DNA of 64,000 nucleotides from NCBI GenBank assembly GCA_965218945.1, contig OZ244718.1, forward strand, positions 2,976,001 to 3,040,000, in the 5' to 3' direction. How positions within the stretch are numbered: position 1 is the stretch's first letter; every line of letters starts with the position of its first letter. A model generated the notes under the pieces. The model had not been told where the DNA came from, ran no database searches, and saw only the letters and a list, made by a program, of their open reading frames with translations. The stretch comes from DAOUJW01 sp965218945 (GTDB lineage: Bacteria > Chloroflexota > Dehalococcoidia > Lucifugimonadales > UBA2985). The position numbers and the translations under genes are program-made. Shown here in pieces: positions 23,135-31,244 of the stretch.

Positions 23135-24073
23135 CTATGCGCTCGCACGAGCCAGCGCCGATTCCTTCACCCTCGCCGCCGTAGACTTGACCATAAGGTG
23201 GTACTCGCCGGTGGGAATGAACCCCTTCTTCTCCAGAACCCGGGCCAGTATGGTCTGGTGGTCCGGGACCAGCGCCACGAAGGGGGTCCTGGGTTTTCCC
23301 TGTTGCAGGCCCCATGTCACCAGGTCGTCCCACGTGCCGGACTCCTCCTCCTGGTGCACCATTACCTCCATCCTGTTGGCGGTCTGCCTGCCGTAGGCAA
23401 CCCGCGCCCAGCCTCGAAGACCGGAATCGGCTTCGTAGATGCCCCTCTGCTCGTACCTTCCCGAAGGCTCCATAGCGTCGCTCCACTGATCGAAGGTGAT
23501 GGCGTAGGACGACTTGGACCATGAGGGGGCGCACTCACAGTAAAGGCGGAAGACGGCGTACTCATCGCAGAAGAGGGACGGTCGTATAAATTTGGTGGTG
23601 ACCGCGGTCTCAGAGCGGGGGGGATCCCGGCGGTAGAGGGTCTCCCGCGCACAGGACGCGAAACCGGCTGCGGCCGCAATCCCCATGACGGGACTTGAGC
23701 CGGACAGTCTCAGAAAGATTCGCTCCCCTCCACGTTCGCCCGCGACAGAGCACATCTTCTCCAGCAGCGCCACGCCATCCTTTTCCACATCCGGCGACAG
23801 GTAGAAGCGGTCCACCTCCCAGGCGCGAGGGCCGGAGCGGGGTCTCACCGAGGCAAGGCCCTGAAGTGACATTCCCGACGTCGAGACGCTGCACCGCTCG
23901 CCGTCTCCGTTCAGGACCAGACCTCTGGCCACGGAAACGGCGCTGAGTGCGCCGGAGGATGCCGCGCCAACCTTGTCCCATGTCTGGGCACAGTCCACGC
24001 CGATACGGCCTGCGCCCGTGAAGGCCCTCAGAAGGTCGGTGGAGCGAAGAGAGTGTATCATCGCCTCAGTCAC
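23135..24073 (-). CDS. Double GNAT-like protein of unknown function
   Basis: 312 residues. No family could be named with certainty. The first half ends with VDRFYLSPDVEKDGVALLEKMCSVAGERG...FLRLSGSS...MGIAAAAGFASCARETLY, the layout of an acetyltransferase core, and the second half repeats it (RGWARVAYGRQTANRMEVMVHQEE...VPDHQTILARVLEKKGFIPTGEYHLMVK). So it looks like two GNAT folds in tandem. ATG 24073 overlaps pdxT by 8 bp; ATG 24061 would avoid the overlap. It lies between pdxT and the Ycf45-like gene on the same strand. Confidence 0.6.
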   Translation of the reverse strand: MTEAMIHSLRSTDLLRAFTGAGRIGVDCAQTWDKVGAASSGALSAVSVARGLVLNGDGERCSVSTSGMSLQGLASVRPRSGPRAWEVDRFYLSPDVEKDGVALLEKMCSVAGERGGERIFLRLSGSSPVMGIAAAAGFASCARETLYRRDPPRSETAVTTKFIRPSLFCDEYAVFRLYCECAPSWSKSSYAITFDQWSDAMEPSGRYEQRGIYEADSGLRGWARVAYGRQTANRMEVMVHQEEESGTWDDLVTWGLQQGKPRTPFVALVPDHQTILARVLEKKGFIPTGEYHLMVKSTAARVKESALARASA

Positions 24074-24647
24074 CCGAGTCCATGCTCAGGAAATAGGAGT
24101 GGAACCTGGTATCGGAGGTGAGCTCCGGATGGAAGGCTGTCACAAGGACGTTGCCCTCCCGGGCCGCTACCACTTGGCCGTCCTCCAGACAGGCAATGGT
24201 CTCCACCGCCGACCCGATCTCTTCGATAGCCGGGGCGCGTATGAACACCGCCCTAAAGGACTTCTCTCCCAGCGCAGGTACGAGGATCTCCGTCTCGAAG
24301 CTGTCTATCTGCCTACCGTAGGCGTTTCGCTGGACCCGGATGTCCATCAGGCCCAGGGGCTGCGGCCTGTCCTCGACCAGTCTCCCGGCCAGGACTATCA
24401 TGCCTGCGCACGTGCCCCACACGGGCATCCCTTCCTTGACCCGCCCCTTGATGCCTTTGGTCAGGCCAAAGACGTCCATAAGCCGCACGATGGTGGTGCT
24501 CTCCCCGCCGGGAATTATGAGAGCGTCTATATCGACCAGATCGTCGGGCAGGCGCACTTCCGTCGGCTCCGCGCCTATGGACTCAAGGGACTTCATGTGC
24601 TCGGCGAAGTCTCCCTGAAGGGCCAGGACCCCTACCTTTCTGGTCAC
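24066..24647 (-). CDS. pdxT: Pyridoxal 5'-phosphate synthase glutaminase subunit
   Basis: 193-residue class I glutamine amidotransferase. It frees ammonia from glutamine for PdxS. Visible: N-terminal VGVLALQGDFAEHMKSL, the GGEST motif (IPGGESTTIVRL), the nucleophile in VWGTCAGMIVLA, and the His-Glu dyad FHPELT near the C-terminus. The start is 1 bp after the pdxS stop, so PLP synthesis by the deoxyxylulose-5-phosphate-independent route is encoded here as a coupled pair. Confidence 0.96.
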   Translation of the reverse strand: MTRKVGVLALQGDFAEHMKSLESIGAEPTEVRLPDDLVDIDALIIPGGESTTIVRLMDVFGLTKGIKGRVKEGMPVWGTCAGMIVLAGRLVEDRPQPLGLMDIRVQRNAYGRQIDSFETEILVPALGEKSFRAVFIRAPAIEEIGSAVETIACLEDGQVVAAREGNVLVTAFHPELTSDTRFHSYFLSMDSGD

Positions 24648-24648
24648 T

Positions 24649-25530
24649 CTACCAGCCTCTTACAGCCAGGATCTCCTCCTGTTTCATGGTCCGCACGTCC
24701 ATACCGGGCATGGCTTCTCCCAAGTCCTCGGACGCCTTGGCTATGACGTCAGGGTCGTTGTAATGGGTGGTGGCGGCCACTATGGCCTTGGCTCTGACCT
24801 CCGGGTTGCTGGACTTGTAGATACCTGAGCCTACAAAGACACCCTCGGCTCCAAGCTGCATCATCAAAGCGGCGTCGGCAGGCGTGGCGATACCACCGGC
24901 GGCGAAGTTGACCACGGGAAGCCGGCCCGTATCGTGGACCTCCTGCACCAGCCCAAAGGGCGCCCCCAAGGCCTTGGCCTCCGCCATGAGCTCGTCCTGG
25001 GACATGCCCATAATCTTCCTGATCTCGCCCATAACGGTCCTCATGTGGCGCACCGCTTCCACAATGTTGCCCGTCCCGGCCTCCCCCTTGGTGCGTATCA
25101 TGGCAGCCCCTTCTTCAATACGCCTCAGGGCCTCGCCCAAGTCGCGGCAGCCGCAGACGAAGGGCACTTTGAAGTCGTGCTTCCAGATGTGGTTGCTTTC
25201 GTCGGCGGGAGTCAGCACCTCGGACTCGTCGATGTAGTCCGCTCCAAGGGCCTCCAGCACCTGCGCCTCTACGAAATGGCCTATACGACACTTGGCCATC
25301 ACAGGGATGGTAACCGCCTTCATAATTGACGTAATGCGGGCCGGGTCGGCCATACGAGCCACTCCCCCGTCAGCCCTGATGTCCGCCGGAACCCGCTCCA
25401 GGGCCATAACGGCGCAGGCTCCCGCGTCCTCTGCTATCTTGGCCTGGTCCGCAGAGACCACGTCCATAATTACGCCGCCCTTGAGCATCTGGGCCAGTCC
25501 GGCTTTAACACGCCACGTTCCCTGATCCAT
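24649..25530 (-). CDS. pdxS: Pyridoxal 5'-phosphate synthase subunit PdxS
   Basis: 293 residues from ATG 25530 (MDQGTWRVKAGLAQML); AAGGAG lies 7 bp upstream, and the longer frame to 25602 reads through the promoter. It is a TIM-barrel synthase that builds PLP from ribose 5-phosphate, glyceraldehyde 3-phosphate and ammonia. Motifs: MALERVPADIRADGGVARM, CRIGHFVEAQVLEALGADYIDESEVLTPAD, FVCGCRDLGEALRRI, and FAAGGIATPADAALMMQLGAEGVFVGSGI. Normal length and very well conserved. Confidence 0.97.
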   Translation of the reverse strand: MDQGTWRVKAGLAQMLKGGVIMDVVSADQAKIAEDAGACAVMALERVPADIRADGGVARMADPARITSIMKAVTIPVMAKCRIGHFVEAQVLEALGADYIDESEVLTPADESNHIWKHDFKVPFVCGCRDLGEALRRIEEGAAMIRTKGEAGTGNIVEAVRHMRTVMGEIRKIMGMSQDELMAEAKALGAPFGLVQEVHDTGRLPVVNFAAGGIATPADAALMMQLGAEGVFVGSGIYKSSNPEVRAKAIVAATTHYNDPDVIAKASEDLGEAMPGMDVRTMKQEEILAVRGW

Positions 25531-25572
25531 ATACCACTCCTTACTTACGGGAAAATTGCCCCTAGTCAAATC

Positions 25573-25602
25573 ATTATACAACAGGCCAAAACTTCTTACC
25601 AA
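25573..25602 (-). promoter_or_regulatory. Putative promoter of the pdxS operon
   Basis: Read on the minus strand: -35 TTGGTA (25602-25597), 18-bp gap, -10 TATAAT (25578-25573), 42 bp before the pdxS ATG. It probably drives the run pdxS-pdxT-GNAT-Ycf45-tmk-DUF3052-amidohydrolase, which has no other clear promoter. Confidence 0.6.
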
Positions 25603-25617
25603 TGCGAGGTGTCCCCT

Positions 25618-26472
25618 TTAGATGGGTCGCTTGATGACCACCGGCTCGTTGTAGCGGGAGTACTCCAAGACATCGTAGGTCTTTCTGGGAACTGAAGGCC
25701 TCAACGACGCTGAAGTGCTACCGTCCAGTCCATCTCTCTCAGTGATGACTTTCCAGATAGCGCTGTCGTCCGCCCGTGCCCACAGCTCTCTCGTGCCGGT
25801 CTCCACCTTGGCTTGCCTTTCTAGGTCGGCGATAAACAACTCTCTGGGGACCTCGACAGGAGGCTCCCACTCTCCTGCCTTCAGACGCTCCAACATCCAC
25901 TTGCTGGGATTGTAAAAGGTTCGAAAGCGTCGATATTCGACCCCGTCAATGGTCTCCGAATTGAGCTCCACAAGGCCGTAGCTCCGGCTCCAGTACTCAG
26001 GAATCTCTGCAGGGTCGTGTGGCGTGTCGGAGTCGGTGGATTGGGTCTGCACACCCTCTATTTTCTTCCACTCCCCCTGGCCCTCCGAAGTTTCCTCTCT
26101 CTCGTATCGAACGCCGCTCAGCTCCACCCACTCTGTGCTGCAAAGATAAACGCCTCTTATAATCGGAAAGCCGCATCCTTCGTACTCGATGTGCCCTTGC
26201 GAGTCGCCCGTGTGTACGATATTCCCTTCGCCGGAACTATAGTGAACATCCCCGTTGCTCATGGTCACTGTGCCCGTTGAGGTGATGTGAACTGAACGCA
26301 ATTCAGCGTTCTGAGCGAAGACTTGGCTAAGAAAAGCCTCGCTGTCGAGCTCATAGCTGGGGGTAATCAAGGCAAACGCCCACACGGCAGTTACAGCCAC
26401 GGCTGCTACGACCGCAACGCGCCCCCACCGAGCAAGTTTCTGCGTATGCAAGGGAGCCATCTCTCGTCCCAT
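25618..26472 (-). CDS. Membrane-anchored extracytoplasmic protein of unknown function
   Basis: 284 residues. A basic N-terminus (residues 1-17) and one transmembrane helix (VAVVAAVAVTAVWAFALI, about 19-36) suggest an inner-membrane anchor or uncleaved signal with the rest outside. The outer part is rich in beta-type, threonine/serine and acidic stretches (HITSTGTVTMSNGDVHYSSG) like LolA/LppX-type carriers, but no sure match was recognised. It ends 15 bp before the pdxS promoter and is not in that operon. Confidence 0.65.
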   Translation of the reverse strand: MGREMAPLHTQKLARWGRVAVVAAVAVTAVWAFALITPSYELDSEAFLSQVFAQNAELRSVHITSTGTVTMSNGDVHYSSGEGNIVHTGDSQGHIEYEGCGFPIIRGVYLCSTEWVELSGVRYEREETSEGQGEWKKIEGVQTQSTDSDTPHDPAEIPEYWSRSYGLVELNSETIDGVEYRRFRTFYNPSKWMLERLKAGEWEPPVEVPRELFIADLERQAKVETGTRELWARADDSAIWKVITERDGLDGSTSASLRPSVPRKTYDVLEYSRYNEPVVIKRPI

Positions 26473-26738
26473 TATCCAAGTCTGGGTAATGCAAGCTGCA
26501 CAACGAGCGAGTCCGAATGCCCTACTGGAAACTCCAGTATCTATTTGGCAGACAAAAGATACTTTTCACCCAATTTGTATCATTTATTTGGATAAAGTCA
26601 ACCGAAGTGTCAAATCCAGCAAGTTTACGGCCTGGAATGCCAAGGCCAGTCAGGAGTAGATCGTCCCAACCCGCCCTTGTTACCAAGCCCTCGCCAAGGT
26701 AGAATACGGCGGGCGTCAGGCCCGTCGTCCTCGCAGCC

Positions 26739-28079
26739 GTGCTGCTCCAGCGGCATCGGAAGTCTGCAGAGGTGGAGAGTAAACAGAACATCGTGGCTAT
26801 AACAAGCAAGAAGAGCGGCGTATTCTACGGGTGGTGGCTCCTTGGAGCCGGCACCGTAGTCATGATGATGCAGGGGGGGCTTTACGCCTACGGGTTCCCC
26901 GCCTTCTTCGTGCCACTGGCCGCAACCCTGGGCACCAGCCGCGGCGCCCTGTCCCTGGCCTTCTCCTTCACTCGTCTTGAGAGCAGCCTCCTGGGTCCAA
27001 TAGAGGGCTACATGATAGACCGCTTTGGCCCTAGGGGAATCATGTACGTCGGGTTTGTGCTCCTGGGCCTGAGCTTTATCCTGTTCAGCTTCGTTGACTC
27101 CCTGCTGGGGTTCTACCTTGTGTTCCCGATCATCGCGCTGGGAGCAAGCCTGTCCGGGTTCCTGCCGGTCATAACCGCGGTCAACAACTGGTTCTCCCGC
27201 CGGAGGGGTCTGGCCACAGGCATCTGCTCCGCAGGGGTGAACGTCGGAGGGGTGCTGGTCGCAATAGTGGCGCTGTCCATCTCTCTCTACGGCTGGCGCA
27301 CAACGGCAGTTGTAATCGGCATAGTTATCTGGCTTCTCGGCTTCCCCCTGACGGCGACGATGAGGCACAAACCACAGCCCTACGGCTACCTGACCGACGG
27401 CGACGACCCGGACGAGCAAGGGGATTCCGCCGCCGACGGAAGGCCGTCCGGCACCGACGAGACCGCCGACTTCACTCCCATGCAGGCGCTCAAGACGCCC
27501 GCCTTCTGGTTCATTGCATCCGCCCACGGCTTCTCGCTGTTCATCGTCGGATCCGTGTCCATACACCAGATACCGCTGCTTGTGGACGCCGGTATATCCT
27601 TTCAGACGGCGTCCACAATACTGGCGTTTATGACCCTTGTGGCGATGGTGGGGCGGGTTGCCGGCGGCTGGCTGGGCGATAAGCTGGGAAGAAAGTTGAT
27701 CCTGGTGGCCTGCTTCCTCCTGATGTCGGCGGGAGTTGTGGTGCTGGCGACCGCTCAAACGATACCCCAAGCGATGTTGTACGCGGTCCTTTACGGCCTG
27801 GGCTACGGAGCAAGGGCGCCCATACTCATCGCTATTCGAGCTGAGTTCTTTGGCCCACGAAACTTTGCCACCATAATGGGCCTCTCCCAGCCGGTGATGG
27901 TCATTGGCTCCTTCTTCGGCCCCATAGCCGCCGGGTTTGCCTACGACGCGCAGGGAAGCTATCGTATGGTGTTCTTCATCATAGCCGTGATCAACCTCGT
28001 TGGGGCGGTGCTGGTCTTCTTCATCAAGAAGCCCAACCTTCCCCAGCGCCGCGAGGCCGTAGACGCGTTGGGTAGCTGA
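26739..28079 (+). CDS. MFS transporter, OFA/monocarboxylate-porter type
   Basis: About 446 residues with 12 predicted membrane helices. The first helix FYGWWLLGAGTVVMMMQGG, the motif YMIDRFGPRGIM after helix 2 and the central break (about 210-235, DDPDEQGDSAADG) match the oxalate/formate-antiporter-like (OFA) and monocarboxylate branch of the major facilitator family. The second half repeats the layout with GGWLGDKLGRK. GTG 26739 or a nearby GTG (26772) may start it; neither has a clear ribosome site. Substrate unknown, probably a small organic anion. Confidence 0.8.
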   Translation: MLLQRHRKSAEVESKQNIVAITSKKSGVFYGWWLLGAGTVVMMMQGGLYAYGFPAFFVPLAATLGTSRGALSLAFSFTRLESSLLGPIEGYMIDRFGPRGIMYVGFVLLGLSFILFSFVDSLLGFYLVFPIIALGASLSGFLPVITAVNNWFSRRRGLATGICSAGVNVGGVLVAIVALSISLYGWRTTAVVIGIVIWLLGFPLTATMRHKPQPYGYLTDGDDPDEQGDSAADGRPSGTDETADFTPMQALKTPAFWFIASAHGFSLFIVGSVSIHQIPLLVDAGISFQTASTILAFMTLVAMVGRVAGGWLGDKLGRKLILVACFLLMSAGVVVLATAQTIPQAMLYAVLYGLGYGARAPILIAIRAEFFGPRNFATIMGLSQPVMVIGSFFGPIAAGFAYDAQGSYRMVFFIIAVINLVGAVLVFFIKKPNLPQRREAVDALGS

Positions 28080-28112
28080 ACGGTCTCATTGGGCGTCTTT
28101 CCTAAACAAGCA

Positions 28113-28145
28113 GAGGGGAGAACCCCTTATCGAGGCTCTCCCCTC
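28113..28145. terminator. Bidirectional hairpin between convergent genes
   Basis: GAGGGGAGAACC (28113-28124) pairs with GGCTCTCCCCTC (28134-28145) with one mismatch around a 9-nt loop. Read on the minus strand it is followed by GCTTGTTT. It lies between the MFS gene (+) and the small cysteine-rich ORF (-), and could end transcripts from both sides. Confidence 0.55.
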
Positions 28146-28172
28146 CAAGCCTGAAGCTTCTGTCCTCAGGCG

Positions 28173-28229
28173 TTACGGCTTCGGCTTGTCCTTAGGCTCG
28201 GGTGCAGTGCATCCGCAAGAATCGCACAT
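28173..28229 (-). CDS. 18-residue cysteine-rich small protein
   Basis: Encodes MCDSCGCTAPEPKDKPKP. The ribosome site is strong: AAAGGAGG ends 8 nt before the ATG. Three Cys form CxxCxC, as at the start of HypB-type metal-binding tails, followed by a Pro/Lys tail. On the minus strand it has a plausible promoter 5' (TTGCGG, 17-bp gap, CATACT near 28295-28267), a hairpin in its leader (GCGCA/TGCGC near 28258-28275) and a hairpin terminator 28 bp beyond its stop. So it forms its own transcription unit between two MFS genes. Metal binding is inference; a spurious ORF is possible but unlikely with that ribosome site. Confidence 0.6.
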   Translation of the reverse strand: MCDSCGCTAPEPKDKPKP

Positions 28230-28308
28230 TGGCGTATCCTCCTTTAGTGCTGCGCATTCTTAACTGCGCTTCTTTCGTAGTATGACACAAATCGGTAGCG
28301 ACCGCAAG

Positions 28309-29559
28309 CTAATCGACCACAGACGGCTGGACCTGGAGGCGGGGCGCCCTGCTCCATATACCCAGGAACACCACGACCAGTAGTCCCATAATCAGAGCGG
28401 CCGCCCTGAACACATTGTCAACGCCCCACTGAGTCTCAACAACGCTGCTCCCCAAGGAACCTGCCAGAAGGCCAAAGACCAGTATGGCGTTGGTGACTCC
28501 CATAAGAGTCCCGTATCCATAGACTCTGCCCAAGTCGGTGGTGATGGCCATAGAGGCCGGCATCGCGGCGCTCTCCGCGAGACCAAGCAACAGAAAGACG
28601 ACCAGCAGCGCCGTCACGGTGGGGGACAGGGGAATGGCAGCGGTCGCCGCCGCCAGAAGAACGCCGCTGATCGCAACCATATGTTGCCTGGGCACGCGGT
28701 CGGCCAGCCGTCCGAAAATAGGCTGGAAGACGCTGGACAGGACCGCGCGGGAGCCTACCACCAGCCCCACCATAGTCGCGCTCGCCAGGAGTACGTCGTT
28801 CATAAAGATGGCGATGAAGGTCATGACCGCGCCTATGCCCAGACCGAAGGTGAAGTTGAAAGCAAACAGGGCCAGCACCCGGAAGTCCCGGAACATATCC
28901 CGGACAGGAGCAATCGCCGCTAGCTCCTCGTCCGTGCGCCTGGTCGCGCTCTGACTGGGCATCAGCACGGCCACCAGCAGCAGGGCAAAGACTGCAGCGC
29001 CGGCCAGGGTGAGAAACGCGGCATCCACACCCACCGAGTCCTTGAGTAAGCCGCCTATGAGCGGCCCAATGCCGAACCCCGACGTGAAGGAAACCATGAA
29101 CAACCCCATGTACCTGCCCTCGCGGCCTCGCGGCGCCAGTTCGCCAATGGTTGCAAGGGCGGACGTGAACATACAGGCCCCACCAACGCCCATGACCATT
29201 CGCAATGCAGCCACTGCCTGGAAGGTGTCGGCCAGAGCAAGCCCAATGCCAACAAACACGTAGATACCCAGACCGGCCACAATGAAGGGGCGTCGCCCCC
29301 ACCGGTCTCCCAGCCTTCCCATGACCGGAGTCAGCGGCGTCTGGGTGACGGCGAAGCCGGAAAAAGCCAGCCCCAGCCAGAGTCCTGATGCACCCAGATC
29401 CCTGGCGAAGACCGGCAGTATTGGCACCACCATGCCGAACCCGACAGCAATCACAAACATGGCGAACCACATGATTGCAAAAGCCCGCCATTGGCGGGCC
29501 GACATGGAATTCGTAGTAACTGTTTCCCTCATATGGGCGGATATTACCACCTGGGCCAC
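28309..29559 (-). CDS. MFS drug-efflux-type transporter
   Basis: About 416 residues with 12 predicted helices, DHA-like layout. Motif A is GRLGDRWGRRPFIVAG after helix 2, and helix 5 has the pattern GFGIGPLIGG of drug exporters. The central loop (SATRRTDEELAAIAPVRD) splits two halves, and GRLADRVPRQHM repeats motif A in the second. Starts at 29559, 29532 (MRETV) and 29505 (MSARQ) are all possible. Substrate unknown; multidrug efflux is inferred from the motif pattern. Confidence 0.85.
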   Translation of the reverse strand: MAQVVISAHMRETVTTNSMSARQWRAFAIMWFAMFVIAVGFGMVVPILPVFARDLGASGLWLGLAFSGFAVTQTPLTPVMGRLGDRWGRRPFIVAGLGIYVFVGIGLALADTFQAVAALRMVMGVGGACMFTSALATIGELAPRGREGRYMGLFMVSFTSGFGIGPLIGGLLKDSVGVDAAFLTLAGAAVFALLLVAVLMPSQSATRRTDEELAAIAPVRDMFRDFRVLALFAFNFTFGLGIGAVMTFIAIFMNDVLLASATMVGLVVGSRAVLSSVFQPIFGRLADRVPRQHMVAISGVLLAAATAAIPLSPTVTALLVVFLLLGLAESAAMPASMAITTDLGRVYGYGTLMGVTNAILVFGLLAGSLGSSVVETQWGVDNVFRAAALIMGLLVVVFLGIWSRAPRLQVQPSVVD

Positions 29560-29610
29560 GGCTGCACAACCTGGATACGCCTCAAGCCGTCGTAATTATG
29601 GCAGCTTCCG

Positions 29611-29772
29611 TTACCTGAAAAAGAGGAACCCGATTATCCCGGCGGCTATCCCCGCGACTACCAGCAGGGGGACTCCACAGGTGACGAAGGTCGTGGCCGT
29701 CTGCATCAGCTTGATGGGCAGCAGCGCCAGCCTGACGGGAAGATAAAGCAGTTGGAGCAGGAAGCCCATCAT
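29611..29772 (-). CDS. 53-residue membrane protein
   Basis: Starts MMGFLLQLLYLPVRLALLPI and ends with a long hydrophobic helix (VPLLVVAGIAAGIIGFLFF) before Arg and stop. The first part is amphipathic with LP turns, the second a membrane span. No ribosome site is obvious and no family was recognised. The residue pattern is that of a real small membrane protein rather than chance. Confidence 0.4.
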   Translation of the reverse strand: MMGFLLQLLYLPVRLALLPIKLMQTATTFVTCGVPLLVVAGIAAGIIGFLFFR

Positions 29773-29858
29773 CTACATGCGCCACGCGGAAACAGGACTC
29801 CCGGCCCGAGACTCATCTCAGAAGGCGGCAGCAGACACCCGCGCAGGACAATGAGTTC

Positions 29859-30161
29859 CTAAGGGGTTCCCTGCATCTGTTCCTTCAACGCCTCGATGGC
29901 CTCGTGGCAGCCGAACAACGTGGACAGCTTGCCGTTGACCCGGGCGCGATGCTTGGAAATCAGCCCCTTCTTGTGCAGAGACCAGAAGGACCAGCTAAGA
30001 GCGGACGGCTTCATACGGGGAAAGAGGCGTAGCAGACCCTGGTCGTTATACTCGAACACCTCGTCCTGACGCTTGATAAGCTCTTCAAGAATCATGGACT
30101 GCAGAGGCGGAAGGTCCTCCTCTGCGGGTCCCGTTGAAGTCATTATCTGAGAGATTTTCAT
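29859..30161 (-). CDS. Small winged-helix-like protein of unknown function
   Basis: 100 residues. LQSMILEELIKRQDEVFEYNDQGLLRLFPRMKPSALSWSFWSLHKKGLISKHRARVNGKLSTLFG has the helix-helix-wing spacing of a winged-helix DNA-binding domain (about residues 20-85). ATG 30161 is preceded on the minus strand by GAGGTAAGCA. The flanking DNA is less GC-rich. It could be a small regulator; no target is evident. Confidence 0.5.
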   Translation of the reverse strand: MKISQIMTSTGPAEEDLPPLQSMILEELIKRQDEVFEYNDQGLLRLFPRMKPSALSWSFWSLHKKGLISKHRARVNGKLSTLFGCHEAIEALKEQMQGTP

Positions 30162-30509
30162 TGCTTACCTCAATAATAGCACTCACAAGATGCTATCAGA
30201 CTTGTCAAGCGCTTATCAAGGCAGGGAAGCGCGCATGGAGGACAGCATATGTAGGGGGATCCGCGAATTGCGCCTGCACCGGTATTCCGAGCGTAGCGAG
30301 GAACCTAAAACGACACACCGGCACAAAGATAGGTAGTTGTATATGGTTTTAACCACCGTGCCTAAAATCAACCCTCCGCGCTCTTGCCTTTGATGGGTCT
30401 AACAAAGTCTTTGATGATGTTCTCAAAAGTGTCCGGGATTCACTCTGGAGTACGGCGCGGAGGCCGGCTCCGCGATTTCCTATGTTGCTCCTGTCTCAGC
30501 ATATTGCCA
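30162..30509. other. Intergenic region with a degenerate repeat
   Basis: 348 bp without a convincing gene. GTATTCCGAGCGTAGCGAGG near 30281-30302 resembles the CATTCTGAG...GAAG repeat family found at 50.7 and 52.2 kb. Otherwise nothing recognised. Confidence 0.4.
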
Positions 30510-31244
30510 CTACCCGTGGACGCCGTTTATCAGGGTGCGGAGGTTGGCCGCCAATGCATCAGCATTGAACCAGTTAGGGTCGTTCTCCATTTGCACCGTC
30601 GGGGTCCTAGGGATTACGCCATTATCATCGGCTATCGTTACCGGTAAGCACAGTCGCCAGTCATCGTATGCCTTCCGTGTTAACTCACTCTCACTGTCAA
30701 CTCCATAGAAGTTCATCAGCCACTCAATGGCGGCTGGATTGTCAACCAGCGGTAAGCCTGCTTGCAGCGCACGTCCCCGGAACAGGGAATTGGACACGTT
30801 GCACAGTAATAGGTCAAATTCTCCCACTAAGTACCTGTCATTGGTCGTACTCTGCAACCCGAGATTGGAGCGGGATTTGTGGCACTTGACGGTGAAATGT
30901 GGCCCCGGGCGTCGTGAAGTTACCAGTTTAAAACTACCCCGAACAGCATTCTTTGTCTCAGCTTTCAATCTAGTGCCAGTTCTGCGAAATGTAATACTTA
31001 CATCTTCGTCGATAGTGCCTGGTTGTGGATTGAGATTCAGTTTCTCAACAATCCAATCCCGCGGGTCGAGCACTTGCTTCAAGAACGCCGCTCCAACATA
31101 TTCCGTGGCCTTCCCGCGTATCATTGGTAGAACCTTCTGGTCTTCAAGTATGTCAAGCAGGTTCTCACGCGGGATATTGTAGGTTTGGCAATACTCCGTG
31201 ATGCCATTAAACACTCGGAGAATCTCCTGGTCATTTTCAGACAT
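30510..31244 (-). CDS. Type II restriction endonuclease (putative)
   Basis: 244 residues from ATG 31244 (MSENDQEIL). The PD-(D/E)xK pattern is suggested by GTIDEDVSITF (Asp79/Asp81) and LKAETKNAVRG (Glu96-Thr-Lys98). It overlaps the end of the D12-class adenine methyltransferase gene by 8 bp, the usual methylase-first, coupled layout of type II systems. A longer frame to 31415 exists inside the methylase gene and is not used. The recognition site cannot be read from sequence; GATC is a guess from the methylase class only. Confidence 0.75.
   Translation of the reverse strand: MSENDQEILRVFNGITEYCQTYNIPRENLLDILEDQKVLPMIRGKATEYVGAAFLKQVLDPRDWIVEKLNLNPQPGTIDEDVSITFRRTGTRLKAETKNAVRGSFKLVTSRRPGPHFTVKCHKSRSNLGLQSTTNDRYLVGEFDLLLCNVSNSLFRGRALQAGLPLVDNPAAIEWLMNFYGVDSESELTRKAYDDWRLCLPVTIADDNGVIPRTPTVQMENDPNWFNADALAANLRTLINGVHG

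Noticed and set aside
26478..26510. CTGGGTAATGC resembling the 3' part of a TPP riboswitch
   Set aside because: No CTGAGA half or pairing arms are nearby, and it lies over the start of an oppositely oriented gene with no thiamin link.
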